Shown one piece after another: positions 39,077-52,225 of a stretch of DNA of 64,000 nucleotides. Every line of letters begins with the position of its first letter. The first letter of the stretch is position 1. A model generated the notes under the pieces. That model was not told where the DNA came from and did no database searches. It was given only the letters and a program-made list of their open reading frames with translations. Position numbers and translations under genes: made by a program. Source of the stretch: Nomia melanderi (taxonomy: Eukaryota > Arthropoda > Insecta > Hymenoptera > Halictidae); the NCBI RefSeq assembly GCF_051020985.1, contig NC_134999.1, positions 12,157,660 through 12,221,659 of the forward strand, given 5' to 3'.

Positions 39077-39513
39077 TTTTCTAAAATATGAAAATATTGA
39101 AATGACTTTTATTTTTCAAATTCATTACTGGAAATTTATACGAGAACATTCGATTTCAGGAATTTAACCTGCATAACACAGTAGTTGATTGATAAATGAT
39201 CGAGTAAAGAAACAAAAGAGGAAGTGAATATGTAAAAACAATTAATATGTCACGACGATGCATATTTTATAAATAAATTGCTGTACACAGTTTACGATCA
39301 TATTGCGTGTATGTTCGTGTGAAACTAGTCTAAGCAATTTAAGTACCGTAGGTACCTACATAGAAACCACTATAACCTCTATGTTTGTTTATCAATTCTA
39401 TGACTAACTAATGGTGTCGCTACTTATGATAACTTCAGAGGTTAACCCACGAGGTTCAATTTTCTTAACTACAACATTTTAGAATATGAAAATTAATAAA
39501 ATTGTTTTAAAAA
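39077..39513. promoter_or_regulatory. Bidirectional promoter region, C6orf163-like / SUV3
   Basis: Only 437 bp separate the two outward-reading start codons, so a shared promoter is likely. I see no clear motif apart from AT-rich sequence. Confidence 0.5.
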
Positions 39514-42500
39514 ATGATTACGCTAAGACACATTACTATAGATCAGTTAAAACTGCGTAATAATGTATGGATATCATCGTTTCTAAGGTTTTGTTATATT
39601 TTGTATCTATAGCTTTTTAAAAAATTATTGCACAAACTAACTTTTTTTTATATAATTTATAGACAGTTAAATCCCAAGATGACAATTTATTCGAATGTGA
39701 GAAAATACAGTAAGAAAAGGCAGAATATATCTTCATTAGTGCATCCTGCTCCTGTTAAGTGTGAGTTAAGTAATGTAGACATTGGTGCTGAACTAACTGG
39801 TAATCTAAATAAAAATGACATCAATAAAACATTGATTCTTTTTTCGAGGAATGAATCATTAAAACAATTAGCTTCATCTTATGGAATAGATGGTAACTGT
39901 AATGTTTAGTATAATTTATATTGAAAATTTAATTTTTAGCATATTATGATCCTAATCATCTTATTTTTTCAGAGACTATCCTGAGAAAAGCTTTGACTGC
40001 TTTTCGGACTTTTTGTATGACATCGAAAACATTACCTACAGATCTTCATGTTATATTGAACGATATTATTAAAAGCAATGGAAATGTTACTGATATATTT
40101 CCTTACTTTTTACGTTATACCAAACAGTTATACCCACATATTGATTGCATGGATGATCTTAAGAAAATCAGTGATCTTCGAAATCCCACCAGTTGGTAAT
40201 GATTGATATCAATAATACTATTTAAATAAATGCAATGTTTATTCATCATAGCAAAATTCATATATATAAACATATATATGTACGCATGTGTGAGTATATG
40301 TTTATTATTTTTAGGTATCCCATAGCAAGGTCAAAAAAGAGAAAAATAATATTTCATTCTGGACCTACGAATAGTGGTAAAACTTATCATGCATTACAAA
40401 GGTTTATGTCTGCAAAGTCTGGTGTTTACTGTGGACCACTGAAACTATTAGCTGTTGAAATTTTTACTAAATGTAATTCTATGGTTAGTAATAAAGATTA
40501 AAAGTTTTTCAATGAATGTAAATATATACCTTTGCAGGGCACACCGTGTGACTTAATAACAGGAGAAGAGAGAAAATATGCCAAAAATGAAATGTCTCCT
40601 GCCAGTCATGTATCATGTTCTGTAGAAATGGTGAATGTAGAAAACATATGTAAGTATTAAACACATAATATTTTTTCAACACCTTGAATACAATTACATT
40701 TATTACTTAATTCTCCACAAAGAATTGAGAAATATTTTAAGAAATGTTAAGTTTAATATTTTGGATTTTACTATCTTCTTCTATTATATAGATACATAAA
40801 TAACACTTTTCTATTGTTCTTCAACACGGGTAAAGTTTATTTTTCTTTCCAGACTTTTATATAAACTATTAATTGCTTGTGTGACTATAAAGACATAGTA
40901 TTTTCCTCCGTTAATAAAATTTTAATTATATATTTACAATGATGTTTTATAGTTGAAGTAGCTGTAATTGATGAAATTCAAATGTTACGTGACACAAGTA
41001 GAGGTTGGGCATGGACAAGAGCACTCCTGGGTATCGCTGCAGATGAAATACATTTATGCGGTGAACAAGCTGCTATACCTATTGTAAATTTAACAATTTT
41101 TGTTTTTTAATCTGTTAACCATAGTTTATAATTCTCTCTTACATAAAATTTATATTATTCTGTAGGTACAGTCTATATGTGAAACAATGGGAGAAACTGT
41201 AATAGTACATGATTATAAAAGATTAACTGATCTTAAAATAGAGGATACTGCGCTCCGAAATCTTAACAACGTGAAACCGGGAGATTGTATAGTTTGTTTT
41301 AACAAAAACGACATATTTCATGTATCGCAGATTCTTGAAAAATTGGAAAAGCAAGTAGCAGTAATATATGGTAGTCTGCCACCAGGTACAAAACTTGCGC
41401 AGGCTTCTAAATTTAATGATCCAGAAAATGAATGTAAAATTCTAGTCGCTACTAATGCAATAGGAATGGGCCTTAATTTGTAAGTTTATATAAGAATTTT
41501 GTTTTTTTATAAAAAAAATTTCAGACTTTTTTATTTTGTTATTTCAGGCATATTCGTAGAATTATATTTTATTCTCTTCAGCGGCCAACTACAAACGAAA
41601 ACGGTACTAAAGAAATGGATATTATTTCTGTATCATCTGCTCTACAAATAGCGGGGCGTGCAGGTCGTTATAAATCAAATTGGTCATGTGTAAGTAATTA
41701 AATTGAATTAGAAACAGTAATTCTGATCTTTTATAAGAATTGATGCTATTAGCTGTGTTTTACATTATAGGGTTATGTTACAACTTTTAAAGACGAAGAT
41801 CTTTCAGTGTTAAAGAAATTGTTGGAAGGAAATCCAGATACAATAACACACGTGGGGTTGCATCCGACCGCTGAACAAATTGAATTATATGCCTACCATT
41901 TGCCGAATACACCACTCTCGAATCTTATTGTAATTATTAATATATTATTTATAGTTTACGAAAGTTATTATATCTTTTTTTGTTTTCAGGATATTTTCGT
42001 TGCGTTAAGTGAAGTTGATGATTCCCTTTATTTTATCTGTAATTTAGATGATTTTAAATTTTTGTCTAATATGATAGACCATATTCCTTTAAACCTTCGT
42101 GCAAAATATACATTTTGTTGTGCACCCATTAATAAGAAAATGACATTTGCATGCAACATGTTCATAAAGGTAAGTCGGAATAGTTTATATTTAGTTTTTA
42201 TTCTAAAATTCCTGATATATATTTTGCAGTATGCACGACAGTGTAGTAAAAATGAAAAAATAACTGTTCAGTGGATGCGCCAACAAATTAATTGGCCTCT
42301 AGATGTGCCAAAAAATATTGCTGATCTCATACACTTGGAAACAGTATTTGATGTGTTGGACATTTATCTTTGGCTCAGGTAAATGATACATTAAATTACT
42401 TACACTTTAACAGTATTTTTAATTATGTTCAAATTAACTTTTATTCTCAAGTAAGAGGAATTAATTTTCAAATTATTCACACTCTTTTTTTATTTTAATC

Positions 42501-43237
42501 TTATTATATTCTGTACATACTTATCAATTCTTATAATTATTTGTACATTTAGCTACCGATTTACTGATTTATTTCCGGATGGAAATGACATTAGAGAGAT
42601 ACAACAAGAATTAGACAAAATCATTGAGATGGGAATAAAAAAATTGAAAATATTGTTCCGGAATAAAGGTATACTTATCTTAAAATTATAATATTAGTTA
42701 CAATTAAGTAATCATATCCAAAGTAGAATATAAAAATGGACTACATACTAAAACATTTTTATTTAATTTTAGCGTATAAAAGCCCATTTTTGATAATCGA
42801 AGATCCTATAGAAGGTAGTTTACTGAATATTAAAACAAGTATTATTTAATATTTTTATGTTCTTAAATATTTATACTGAACTAAACTTATGACATAAAGA
42901 AAATTAATAGTAATTTATACTGCAGATACTGAACATCATCAAATTGGCTCTGGTAGATTAACAAACAAGCTACTATCGCAAGGACTTTTAACGCCAAAGC
43001 TTCTAGAAGCATTACAAAAAGAATGGTCTGAGGTAAAAAAAAAAATTACTTTTATAAATTCTTTAAAAAAAACTTGTGTTATATTTACTTAACTTTGTGT
43101 TATAATACGTATAGTAATGTATTAGTTTACATATTATTTATGTATTTCAGACATCGAAAAATACACCGAGTACGATGAAGGAATTGAAAAAAGAAAAAAT
43201 AATATTTAAAAATAGAAACTTTCGAAAGTATCGATAG
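39514..43237 (+). CDS. SUPV3L1: ATP-dependent RNA helicase SUPV3L1/SUV3, mitochondrial
   Basis: Sixteen exons stay in phase and give 744 residues: 39514-39587, 39663-39892, 39973-40195, 40315-40483, 40538-40649, 40953-41083, 41166-41479, 41548-41689, 41771-41929, 41990-42169, 42230-42378, 42553-42668, 42773-42814, 42926-43032 and 43151-43237 are the coding exons I can list (fifteen firm blocks). The N-terminus is basic and nearly free of acid residues (MITLRHITIDQLKLR..), as expected of a mitochondrial presequence. Ski2-like motifs are clear: Walker A GPTNSGKT (about 192-199), DEIQM (276-280), ATNAIGMGLNL and QIAGRAGRYKSNW (from 451). The Suv3 C-terminal domain follows (HLETVFDVLDIYLWLS). SUV3 unwinds structured RNA and works with PNPase in mitochondrial RNA decay. 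It is tail-to-tail with the THAP gene. Confidence 0.95.
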
Positions 43238-43497
43238 AATACGTAATTTTTTAATAATAATTGTTTTTCTATGTCCTACAATAGAACACTTTTGTATATG
43301 AGTAATTCGAATGAAGATATAAATTAAATAGATTTAAATAATTCTAATTAAAAAATTTGTTTGATATACAATCTTCATTTTTATTCTTTCGCTAAAACAA
43401 TCCATTTATCTTGAAAATAATTTATCCTATTTATAGATAGTGCGCAAAAAAAATGTTATTAAGGATCGAATTTCATCCAGGATATATTTCAAATTAT
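43238..43497. other. Convergent 3' gap SUV3/THAP
   Basis: 260 bp, AT-rich, between two stop codons on opposite strands; the 3' UTRs probably overlap. Confidence 0.5.
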
Positions 43498-45203
43498 TTA
43501 TTTCTTGGATTCTTTTATAAATTCATATTTGCGAACCTGTTTTTTCGTACGTTTGTACTTTTGTCTGATCACGTGTAATCTTTGTTCGTTCTTTGTAAAT
43601 GTAGAAAGATTATAGGAAAGGGGATGTCGAATTTTGGATCTGCGTTGTAATCTATGAGATAAAGTAATACATCTCGTACATCGTAATGAACCGTTATTCA
43701 TTATTAATGGACATAATATGTGTCTCCATTTTACTCCATCTTTGTAAACTACTTTGATGTCAGTAACTTCTTGCAAATCTTCAGTATTGTATATACCTAA
43801 TTAAAAGAATATGAAAAGATTTGAAATGTTCTTGAAATCATAACATGGAACCATAAGAAAATCATACATACCTTGGCAAATCATTCTTTGATCAAAGTCG
43901 TCAATAAGCTCTTCTATGTCCAATAAATTTTGTACCCTTAAGTGTTTCCCCTCTCTTATAAGATTATGAGTAAGAGGATTAATTTCTCTATTTACAGCAA
44001 CGCAACGTAATGTCATGTCACTCTTTATAAACACTTGTTTCTCCGTAAAAGGCATACCACTTTTTGTCATTCCCATATACATATATACTATTGTTGTGGC
44101 ATGGCCTGTTGACGTTACTAAACAGGACCAACCACGCGGTAACAGTACTTCTGTACAGATTTCGAGTAAATCTTCAAATAACATTTCATTTTCTTCATTA
44201 TCATTATATGTAGTACAGCATGCATCTGATTGATTATAATTATTACTCATTTGATTTTCTATGGATAAATTTTCTTTTTCTTTAAAATTATTATCTAGCG
44301 GCTCTTCCTCTATTATTTTATGCTCCCAAAATTGTACCAGCATATCACCTTCTTCCGAAGTATTTGAAACTTTCGAGGAAGATTCTAATGCTTTTTTAGA
44401 TGAATTTAAATGAGAATCTTCTTTAGGTGTTTGATGTTGACTTTTTTCCTCATCATTGAAACTTGGCTCAGTCTTCACATCCATAACAAATGTTCCAGCG
44501 TCTTCGTTAAGGTGTACAGTTTTATTTCTCTTTATTTGTTTAAAATTCTTTTCCACAGATTCTTTATGGAGTCCATTATTTGTATGTGACATATTTTCTA
44601 ACGTTTCTTCTTTAACTAATGATTTTACATTCGGCATGTAGTTATGATCATGAAATTCTCTGGTATATTTATAATGTAAAGGTATAATTCTATGCTTTTC
44701 ATAACAGTTTATTTCTAACTTTTCTTCAGCCCTAGGTATGACAAAATCTTTTTCTTTTTCTTCCAAGGCATCTGTTTTTCTTAATTTGAATGGTGAATAA
44801 TTTCCATCCGAGTCATCAGAATGTTCTTGAGTTATTTCCTCGTTTTCTTCATGATAATTTCTACCAGGTACTGCTCCTGGCCGTAATCTACATTTTTTGT
44901 ATTTAATCTATTATAAGAATAAGATCTTATGAAAAAATTGATAAGATAAAGTAAAGATGTAAACATAAACCTATTAATACTTACTGTTATAACATAAGGT
45001 GGCACTCCACTGGCCCAATGTGTAATTATATCATCCTTGTGAAAATGTTTGCTGCAAACATATGTATCATCCGTGACAGCATAATTTTCAATTCCAATTG
45101 CATCCTGCCATTTCTGTCGTGTTTCTGGATCTTTAGGCGCTGAGAAAAAGCTATAACTATTTCTATAATTCGTTTCCTTACACATTACACACTTACGCGT
45201 CAT
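43498..45203 (-). CDS. THAP domain-containing protein
   Basis: Exons 45203-44985, 44907-43872 and 43796-43498 join in phase to 517 residues. The first 90 residues are a C2CH THAP zinc finger: MTRKCVMC gives the first two cysteines and YVCSKHF the third cysteine and histidine. The invariant tryptophan is in RQKWQDA and the closing AVP is in PGAVPG after the first intron. A long acidic, disordered middle follows. A folded-looking region then begins at LLPRGWSCLVTSTGHATTIV and runs through KQVFIKSDMTLRCVAVN. The tail is very basic (RRSKIRH, KYKRTKKQVRKYE). THAP proteins bind DNA as transcription factors or derive from P-element transposases; I see no transposase core here. The fold of the C-terminal region is not known to me. 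Confidence 0.85.
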
Positions 45204-48125
45204 GGTGATACACTAAAATATACTTTCACGTGAGTTTATTTGATACAATCAACTTTTGTTGTCGCGTTTTCAATCACACCGTTTTGTTCGTTTTTAAAGA
45301 ACATGTCATAAGTTTCATTACAAAACTAGTTATTTAATTAACACTGCACAATATTAACAGTGAATCGTTCAAACCTGTATTAGGTTATAATATCTTTTAC
45401 ACAACATTAAAGAAAGGTTAATATGTACTTTTTATAGATTTTTGGCTATGATACTATTTGATTAACCGTACATGTTAATTTTTGTAATAATATAATTTAG
45501 TTCAGAATCTTTTGTACAATACTTCAAATACTTCTTTATCGTTGGATGTACGTTTATTTAACTGTAAACACTGTTAACGATGCACTATGGTAATTGTAAT
45601 TAATTTTGCAGCGGATATTGTATGGTTAATGTTACACGAAATTTCAGATAAAAATCAAGCGACACTAAACGTTCAGTATCATTTGTGCTTCATTATTTAT
45701 TTTCATCTTGTGTTTTCTGATTCCACTGATTACTCCCAGAATGCACTGGCCAATGATTTCAAACAGCAGTTAATTCTCACAAGCTCTTCAGTACTTAATT
45801 CCTATTTCAGCATGCTTCTTAGATAAAACTTTTACGATTAAAAATGAAAAAGCTTCAGAAAAATATATGCAATTTTGTACATGCTTTTTTAAACAGCTGT
45901 AGTATTGTTAATCGTTTCCCATGACTAAAAATAGCAAATAATTCTTAATAATGTGTGAAACCTTCACATGCGACATACCTAATCGTAGTATACGTGGTTA
46001 TTATCTGAGCCAGTATAAATAATCATTTAAAAACATTTTGCAAATAAACAGTAACATATTTACATTATAATTTATATTAACTAAATAAATATTGTTTATT
46101 TAATTTGGTTTTGTTTATTCAATTCCTCTACAATGATATTGAGCGTTACTAATTCTCTATTATGGCATTTAAAATTAATATTTTTATTTCTACTTAAGCT
46201 TGATTCCTTTGTTCGTTTACAAGGTTGATATATCAAATACAATGAAGTTCCACTTTTTTATAAATAAGAATTAACCGTGCGATAATTAATCATCTCTCAT
46301 TTACTATATACCTTTAAAAGATTTCATCACTGAAAATAATTTATTAATAATAATACAAACGAGATTTTTATATCTTATCTATTTTAATAGTTTTATTGAC
46401 TAGTACAGCTTAGCTATAGATCTATACACAGGCTTATGATTCGTAGCACAGATGATACCTCGTCGGTGTTCGTAATACCACCGACGAGAAATAGGATAGA
46501 TATGATTATGAGACTTCGTGTCCGGTAGTCTGAAATACCGATTGTGTAAAAAGAGCAGGCGTTTTCGTATGCTTTGTACGATGAAGTCATGAGTTCAAGA
46601 ATTACATTCAAATCGACATAGACTTAAAGCACGGACGAGGTACAGGATATACACTACAAGCTTATGGGATTTGATGTCACATATTTTGAATTACTGAATG
46701 TGAAAAAAATCAGAGTATTTGCTCTACCTTCTACGTCTAGAGAACGGTCAATAGGAAAACTATATTAAGCAAAGTGATCGAAGTTAACCAAGTAGTAAAT
46801 ATGATAAACCAATATACAATCGTATCTGTTACAACATTACACTGTTGTCCGATAGAAATGTTGAAAATTATTTTACATGAAATTTTTAATCACTAATCTG
46901 TAAATTCATCCTTCGTAACGTGAATATACCACCTAACAATTCTTCTCGTCTTCGAGCTTAAAGAGTCAGCGATTTTCCGCTTATTTTAATTAATTATTAT
47001 TAAAAAGAAATAGTGAATAAATATAAGTGTTTAGCCACGGATGGCGTCACAGTTACTCCGCGTGAATTCCCACATCGGTAACATTTGTCTACCAGTTTGA
47101 ACGTTTTGCCATGGATGTCGCTACCAGTCAAAGGCGCAGATTTTTGGAAACAATTCTTGTCGTAATATGCATTATATGGTATGCACAGAACAATAAGAAT
47201 TATTTAATGGATTGGAAAGATTATATGTTATACTGAAATGAAAAAAGAAATTTCCTACGGCGGATGACCAATGTTTTCTTTCTTGAGTTTGAGGATAACT
47301 TAAAAGAGACTTATTTTTATTTTAAACTATATATGAAGACGCTGCGTATGCCGAAGGATTATCGGACTAAGAGAGGAAAAGGAGTGACTCAAGAAAAAAG
47401 TCCTTGATTCGAAAATAAAAAGAAATCAGAGAAGAAGTCTCTGACTAAAAAGGAGATAAATGAAGGAATAATTATTCGGCATACTGTGACATGCATCATA
47501 CAGTTTCGCAGTCGATTAGCCTAGAACGATCCTTGATAGGACCTACTCTATCGACGATAATGCTAGTTTTCAGGTCTCACCACGTGGAGGTTGCTGCGAA
47601 CGAGACCCTGGGAGGTGGATGAAGACTTAATTTCAAGTAGAAATAGAAAAGTGAAAATAATGTAGAAGTTTTTTTTGTAAATTATATAAATTTGAACGTC
47701 TCGATTAATTACGATAAAAAATTGTCCTACTACGAATTTATTTTTTTTTTGTATAGTAAGAAAAGTCATTTTACACAAATTTTTATGCAATCATTGAAAA
47801 TATATTTTACTATTCGTTATAAGCTCAATTATGTAATAGTAGATACTTTTGCTGAGTAAATTCTCAAAGCGAAGATATTGAAGTTTATTGTAAAAGTACT
47901 GCTTTAAATTCTTCTAAATAATTATATTCACATTTGGTATATGTAACCCTAGTAAGTAGTAAAATGATTAATGATCAAGTTATGTAATATTTCATTCACG
48001 TTTGTTGTTGTTTTCCTACATAACCTAAATGTATTATGCACTGACAAAGAATTAATATGACTACACTGTAATTCAAATTTATAAACGTTTATCTTTGCAA
48101 GTGATTTAAGGGCCAAGTTGTAAAA
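45204..48125. other. Divergent intergenic region THAP / mRpL45
   Basis: 2.9 kb with no convincing gene. It contains a perfect 10-bp-stem hairpin at 46459-46488 and diverged direct repeats between about 46430-46570 and 46650-46730. Confidence 0.45.
46459..46488. repeat. Perfect hairpin, 10-bp stem, 10-nt loop
   Basis: CTCGTCGGTG (46459-46468) and CACCGACGAG (46479-46488) are exact inverted repeats separated by ten bases, GC-rich in an AT-rich setting. No T-run follows, and neighbouring sequence shows no known ncRNA boxes. Confidence 0.6.
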
Positions 48126-49567
48126 ATGATGTACAAATATAAAAGTGCAATTTGCATTTTTGGCAAATTTATGCAGGTGATTTGATTTTTATTATTATAT
48201 TTAATAAACGCCTTTGGTTGTTAAATAATCTTTTATCTTTTCCAGAATAATCTGCCTTGTATGTTGAGTCCTATTGACTATCCATACAATAATACTCAAC
48301 AAATTAGAAACATAAGGAAACATTGGAATCCAAAGTTTCGTAAAGAAAGAAGAGAAAAATTTATTAAAGTAGAGCTTCCAAAGATACATGAGAGGGATGA
48401 CGTGATATCAAAAGAAGAAATACGATCAGAATTAAAAAGGTGTGGTCTATTACCTCAAAGGACATGGCGCGAGAGACCAATATATTTTGGTTGTACAAAT
48501 AATATATTTGAACCATATGTTGTACCAGAGGGAGATGGAAGATTTTCTACTATTACTAAGGAGGTATATGGTATATGATTTAATAAGTTACATTATTAGT
48601 AAATACTAAATTATTATTACTATTATCATTACATTGTAATATACACATTTTTAAAAATTATTTTATATTTCACATTTAGGGAGCAAAACAAAAACTTGAG
48701 TTAGTTGAGAAAAAAGGCAAATCCTATAGGGCTATTAGAAAAATAATTTCATACGATGAGAATTTTTCTAAGAGTACATTTCCAGAGGAGGCATTAAAGA
48801 TTTATAAGGAAGCACACACTGCTTTAGCAGCGTAAGTGTTTGTTATAGATATTTATTTAAAATATAGAATTGAAGTATTAAGCACATTCGAGTAAAAGAA
48901 TAATTTTGTTTGTTATTAGTAAAGACCAGGACAAATTGTTACAATATGTTACAGAAGCTGCATATCCTGTAAGTTCTATATTATAATTAGACATAATATA
49001 TTCTTATGCTTTATGATTGGTTATATATTAATAAATTATTTATAATTGTAGAAAATGATCCATAATATAGAAGATAAAACAATTATTTGGAAATTCTTAG
49101 AATCATTAGAACCAGCACGTATTGTATACGCAAGGTGCACAGATGTAATAAAAAAGCATAATATTTATGCGCAAGTTACTGTCCGATTTCACACACAACA
49201 GGTTTGATAATAAACAGCTTATTTTCTTCATACGATTTATATTACTTTTGAATTGCTTCATGTGAGATTAATTTTTCAGATTTTATGTATTTACGATAGA
49301 TTTGGACGTCTGTTGAAGGGCAGTGAAATACTAAGAAAAGATGTTCTTGATTACATAGTGTTCGAGAAGCATTTATCTAATCAATATGGTACTTGGCGGT
49401 TACATGGAAAAATTATACCTAGTTGGTTACCACCTGAAGAAATAGCAACAAAAACGTATACATTACCAAAGACTGACAATGCCGTTGTAGCATCTGAACA
49501 ACCTGAAGAGTCAATTGTTGTAACACCCGACAGCAAAACCGAAATGAAAAGTGACACGACTTCATAA
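48126..49567 (+). CDS. mRpL45: Large ribosomal subunit protein mL45 (mRpL45), mitochondrial
   Basis: Six exons (48126-48176, 48246-48563, 48680-48831, 48920-48968, 49052-49201, 49280-49567) stay in phase and give 335 residues, the usual size. The 17-residue first exon (MMYKYKSAICIFGKFMQ) is basic and hydrophobic, as a presequence should be. The block IRKHWNPKFRKERREK is the conserved mL45 entry. The Tim44-like fold covers about residues 130-290 (KIYKEAHTALAAKD, WKFLESLEPARIVYARC, VTVRFHTQQ, YGTWRLHGKI). mL45 lies at the exit tunnel and helps tether the mitoribosome to the inner membrane. A poly(A) signal AATAAA at 49596-49601 lies inside sequence derived from an ionotropic receptor relic. Confidence 0.94.
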
Positions 49568-49574
49568 TTAGCAT

Positions 49575-49780
49575 AATCTTTATATTAATATTCTGAATAA
49601 AGTGCGAAGAGAATTGTACATTAAGTAATGAGCTTTTTGTTTGCAATAAAATATTACACTTTCGAATACAAGGAATATTAATGATAACAATCCACAGAAA
49701 AATATATACACAGCTAGGTACACTTGTTTCGGGACAATTGCTTGCCACGTATTCGAATTATCTTCTTCATTCTGTGATTA
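49575..49780 (-). pseudogene. Relic of the last exon of an ionotropic receptor gene
   Basis: Base-by-base comparison shows strong similarity (roughly three quarters identity) to 51070-51275, the last exon and 3' flank of the neighbouring receptor locus, in the same orientation. Minus-strand text reads SNTWQAIVPKQVYLAVYIFF then GLLSLIFLVFESVIFYCK, aligned with the intact SNMPQAIVLEQIYLVMSIFY.. sequence. One codon is missing inside the transmembrane segment, and an extra base near the end shifts the stop. The upstream part of the exon is gone. The relic overlaps the mRpL45 3' UTR in antisense. Confidence 0.75.
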
Positions 49781-49919
49781 ATGTTATTCATTATACTTAC
49801 AATAAACAGAAAATTTCTCTGTGTCTCTTACAGTGATTGGAAGTGAAATTAGTTAGACGATTTTTGCGATTTATTAGTCGCAAAAAAAATCGTACGACAA
49901 GGGGTTAAGCAGAGAAATG

Positions 49920-50000
49920 CTCGGGATCGTGGTTGTTTCCACATTGCCGATCTTGATAGGCGAATCTCGCTGAAATACACTTTCATTATGGCAATACTGT
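49920..50000 (-). pseudogene. Relic of an upstream ionotropic receptor exon
   Basis: On the minus strand, TATTTCAG|CGAG at the acceptor position 49969/49970 and the following 50 bases match the start of the receptor exon at 55475 (TATTTCAG|CGAG), including aligned residues RSAMWKQPRSRA versus REVMLNQLRPRT. In the intact order this exon and the last exon are 4 kb apart; here they are about 200 bp apart, so most of the copy has been deleted. Confidence 0.6.
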
Positions 50001-50329
50001 CAGTATTGTCATGATATATTGCGTCCAAATGCAACTTTTAACGATTATTCACTAGGTTCATACGTTGTGAAATATGCTAACTAATGTTATGCTGTACGTG
50101 TCTATTGAGAGACCTATTGAATTTAACATTTAAAACCTACTGAAATAGTGCTAATGGCAAACTTGTTTAATTGCAAACGCAATTAGTCATATCTAGTAAC
50201 TACTGTCAAAAACAGAAGAAAGCGAGTCTAAAATTTAGAATATTTTGAAGATAATTTGTTGATTTTGGATTTTCATTACTTAAATGTTGGTCTCACGTAG
50301 GTTGCGACAAAATGGCCGCTACGTTAAAA

Positions 50330-50614
50330 TCACAGGACATCACTAGATTCTTCACACTTCTGTGCTACTGGGAGTTCTTTATAAATATCTTGAAAACTAA
50401 GTGACATTATTGATTGTACGAATAAAAAAACTTTCTTCGGAATGTTGATTTCTTCGATACATTCGCAAATTATATTAATCGGGGAAGAAGTGTAGTCAAA
50501 ATTCAGTCTGTTGGTATTGATACCGTTTACCCGAATATATAATAGACCAGAACGAATTGCGTTAAGAAAACAGTTGTTCATAATCATGATCCTAACAAGA
50601 AGTTTAAAAATCAT
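50330..50614 (-). CDS. Unassigned 94-codon frame, possible receptor 5' exon
   Basis: The frame reads LNFDYTSSPINIICECIEEI and VQSIMSLSFQDIYKELPVAQ, which looks more protein-like than its surroundings. It sits on the same strand as, and between, the two receptor relics and the main receptor locus. It could be an N-terminal exon of an IR copy or chance. No splice context was established. Confidence 0.25.
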   Translation of the reverse strand: MIFKLLVRIMIMNNCFLNAIRSGLLYIRVNGINTNRLNFDYTSSPINIICECIEEINIPKKVFLFVQSIMSLSFQDIYKELPVAQKCEESSDVL

Positions 50615-52225
50615 TCAAATCATTCTACATTGGTGTATCAGATTTCACCCAGGAATAATTTCGAAATGAACAGTCTATCTGTTTTCCCTGTTGATACTGT
50701 CAGAACAGCTTTTATCTTCTACATTATATGTATTATGATTTACTACAAGATATCGTGCGATATCGTGTCATATCGTATTTCAGAGCGTCCCGGCATGTTT
50801 AAACGTTTCGATAAATAACACGGGACACGATCCGCCGCGGAAACATCGGATTCGTAATTCAGTGTCCGGTCAAGCGTTATCACGATTTTCAATATCCCGA
50901 TGTCGAGATGATTAAAGCCTGCAGTCAGGAAATGGCGGGTCATGGATTTAGGTCAGAATGGTATAAGTACATACACGTTTCACAACAGAAATTCTGCGTA
51001 AATAATTCAGCTAGAAGTAAATCATTTTTATAAAATTTACAATTACAGTTATGCACTCGAAGTTAAATTTCTTTATACTGATATTTCGAATAAAGTTTCG
51101 AAGCAAATTGTACATTAAGTAACGCGTCTTTTATTGCAATAAAACATTACATTCTCGAATATAAAAAATATTAATGATAACAGCAATCCAGCGTAAAATA
51201 TAGACATAACTAAATATATCTGCTCCAGGACAATTGCTTGAGGCATGTTCGAATCATCTTCCTGGTTCTGCGATTCTACCCAATGGTTCCACAATCGTGA
51301 ACCGATGCCATATTCATGCAACCTCAATAACCTGCCCAATAGAAATGTTTTAATGATTTAATGAATGTTGAAAATCAGTTGCACGTATAACTGTTCGAAG
51401 GAAGAGTGTAATTATTGTGATTATTATCATTTAAGCGTAATCAACTGGTTAACTGTGGAATTCGGTTTTATAAATCTCTTGTGTGGCGTATAATAGAATT
51501 AATCAACGACGAGTATACACGTCGAACGCGGGAGGTAAATGCAGCTAATATACATATATTGAAATAAAAAGCTGAGGCAACATGAAAAAGAATTACATAT
51601 TTATTTGAAGAAATAAATAATTAATTGTTGGAAAAGTTAAAGTCATTCTGGGCTTTAAGACGACAAGTATGCGTGATACACAGTTAACTGGTTGAATGAA
51701 TTACTCATAATTAAGACATTTACCCAATATCAATGGACCGTTTGTGTTTGAAGTTATGCGAGATTCCGGATACAATGTAGGTATGGACTATCACGTCTCC
51801 TACAGGATTTATTCGACAAATGTACATCCCACTGGCCTTTTTTATATCGTCGCTTAACACTCCAGTGGTTAAATCTTTCGACGTGCATATTTTTTCGTAC
51901 ATTTCTTGAACAGTGTACGCGCGACGAAGTCTCTTCATTTGTTGCGCTCTTACGTAAATCGGTTTAGGGGATAACTGAAAAGTCGTGAAGTGACCTGTTA
52001 TTGTAATCAGTGTGTTAAATAACTAGAAAGGCGATTAACACCTTGTACTATGATTTCTTTTACAACTGCGCTCAACAGAATTATTTCATCGTTCACAGTT
52101 CATTAGAAGAAGAAACAAAATTCTAAACTTATTCTACGCCTAACTTTACTCTGAAGCGTTACAATTAATAATGGAGAAACAATATTCAATTTGGACTTGA
52201 AAGAATTAAGTGACAATTATATCTG

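Noticed and set aside
44306..44641. Plus-strand frames opposite the THAP gene
   Set aside because: They are antisense shadows of the large THAP exon.
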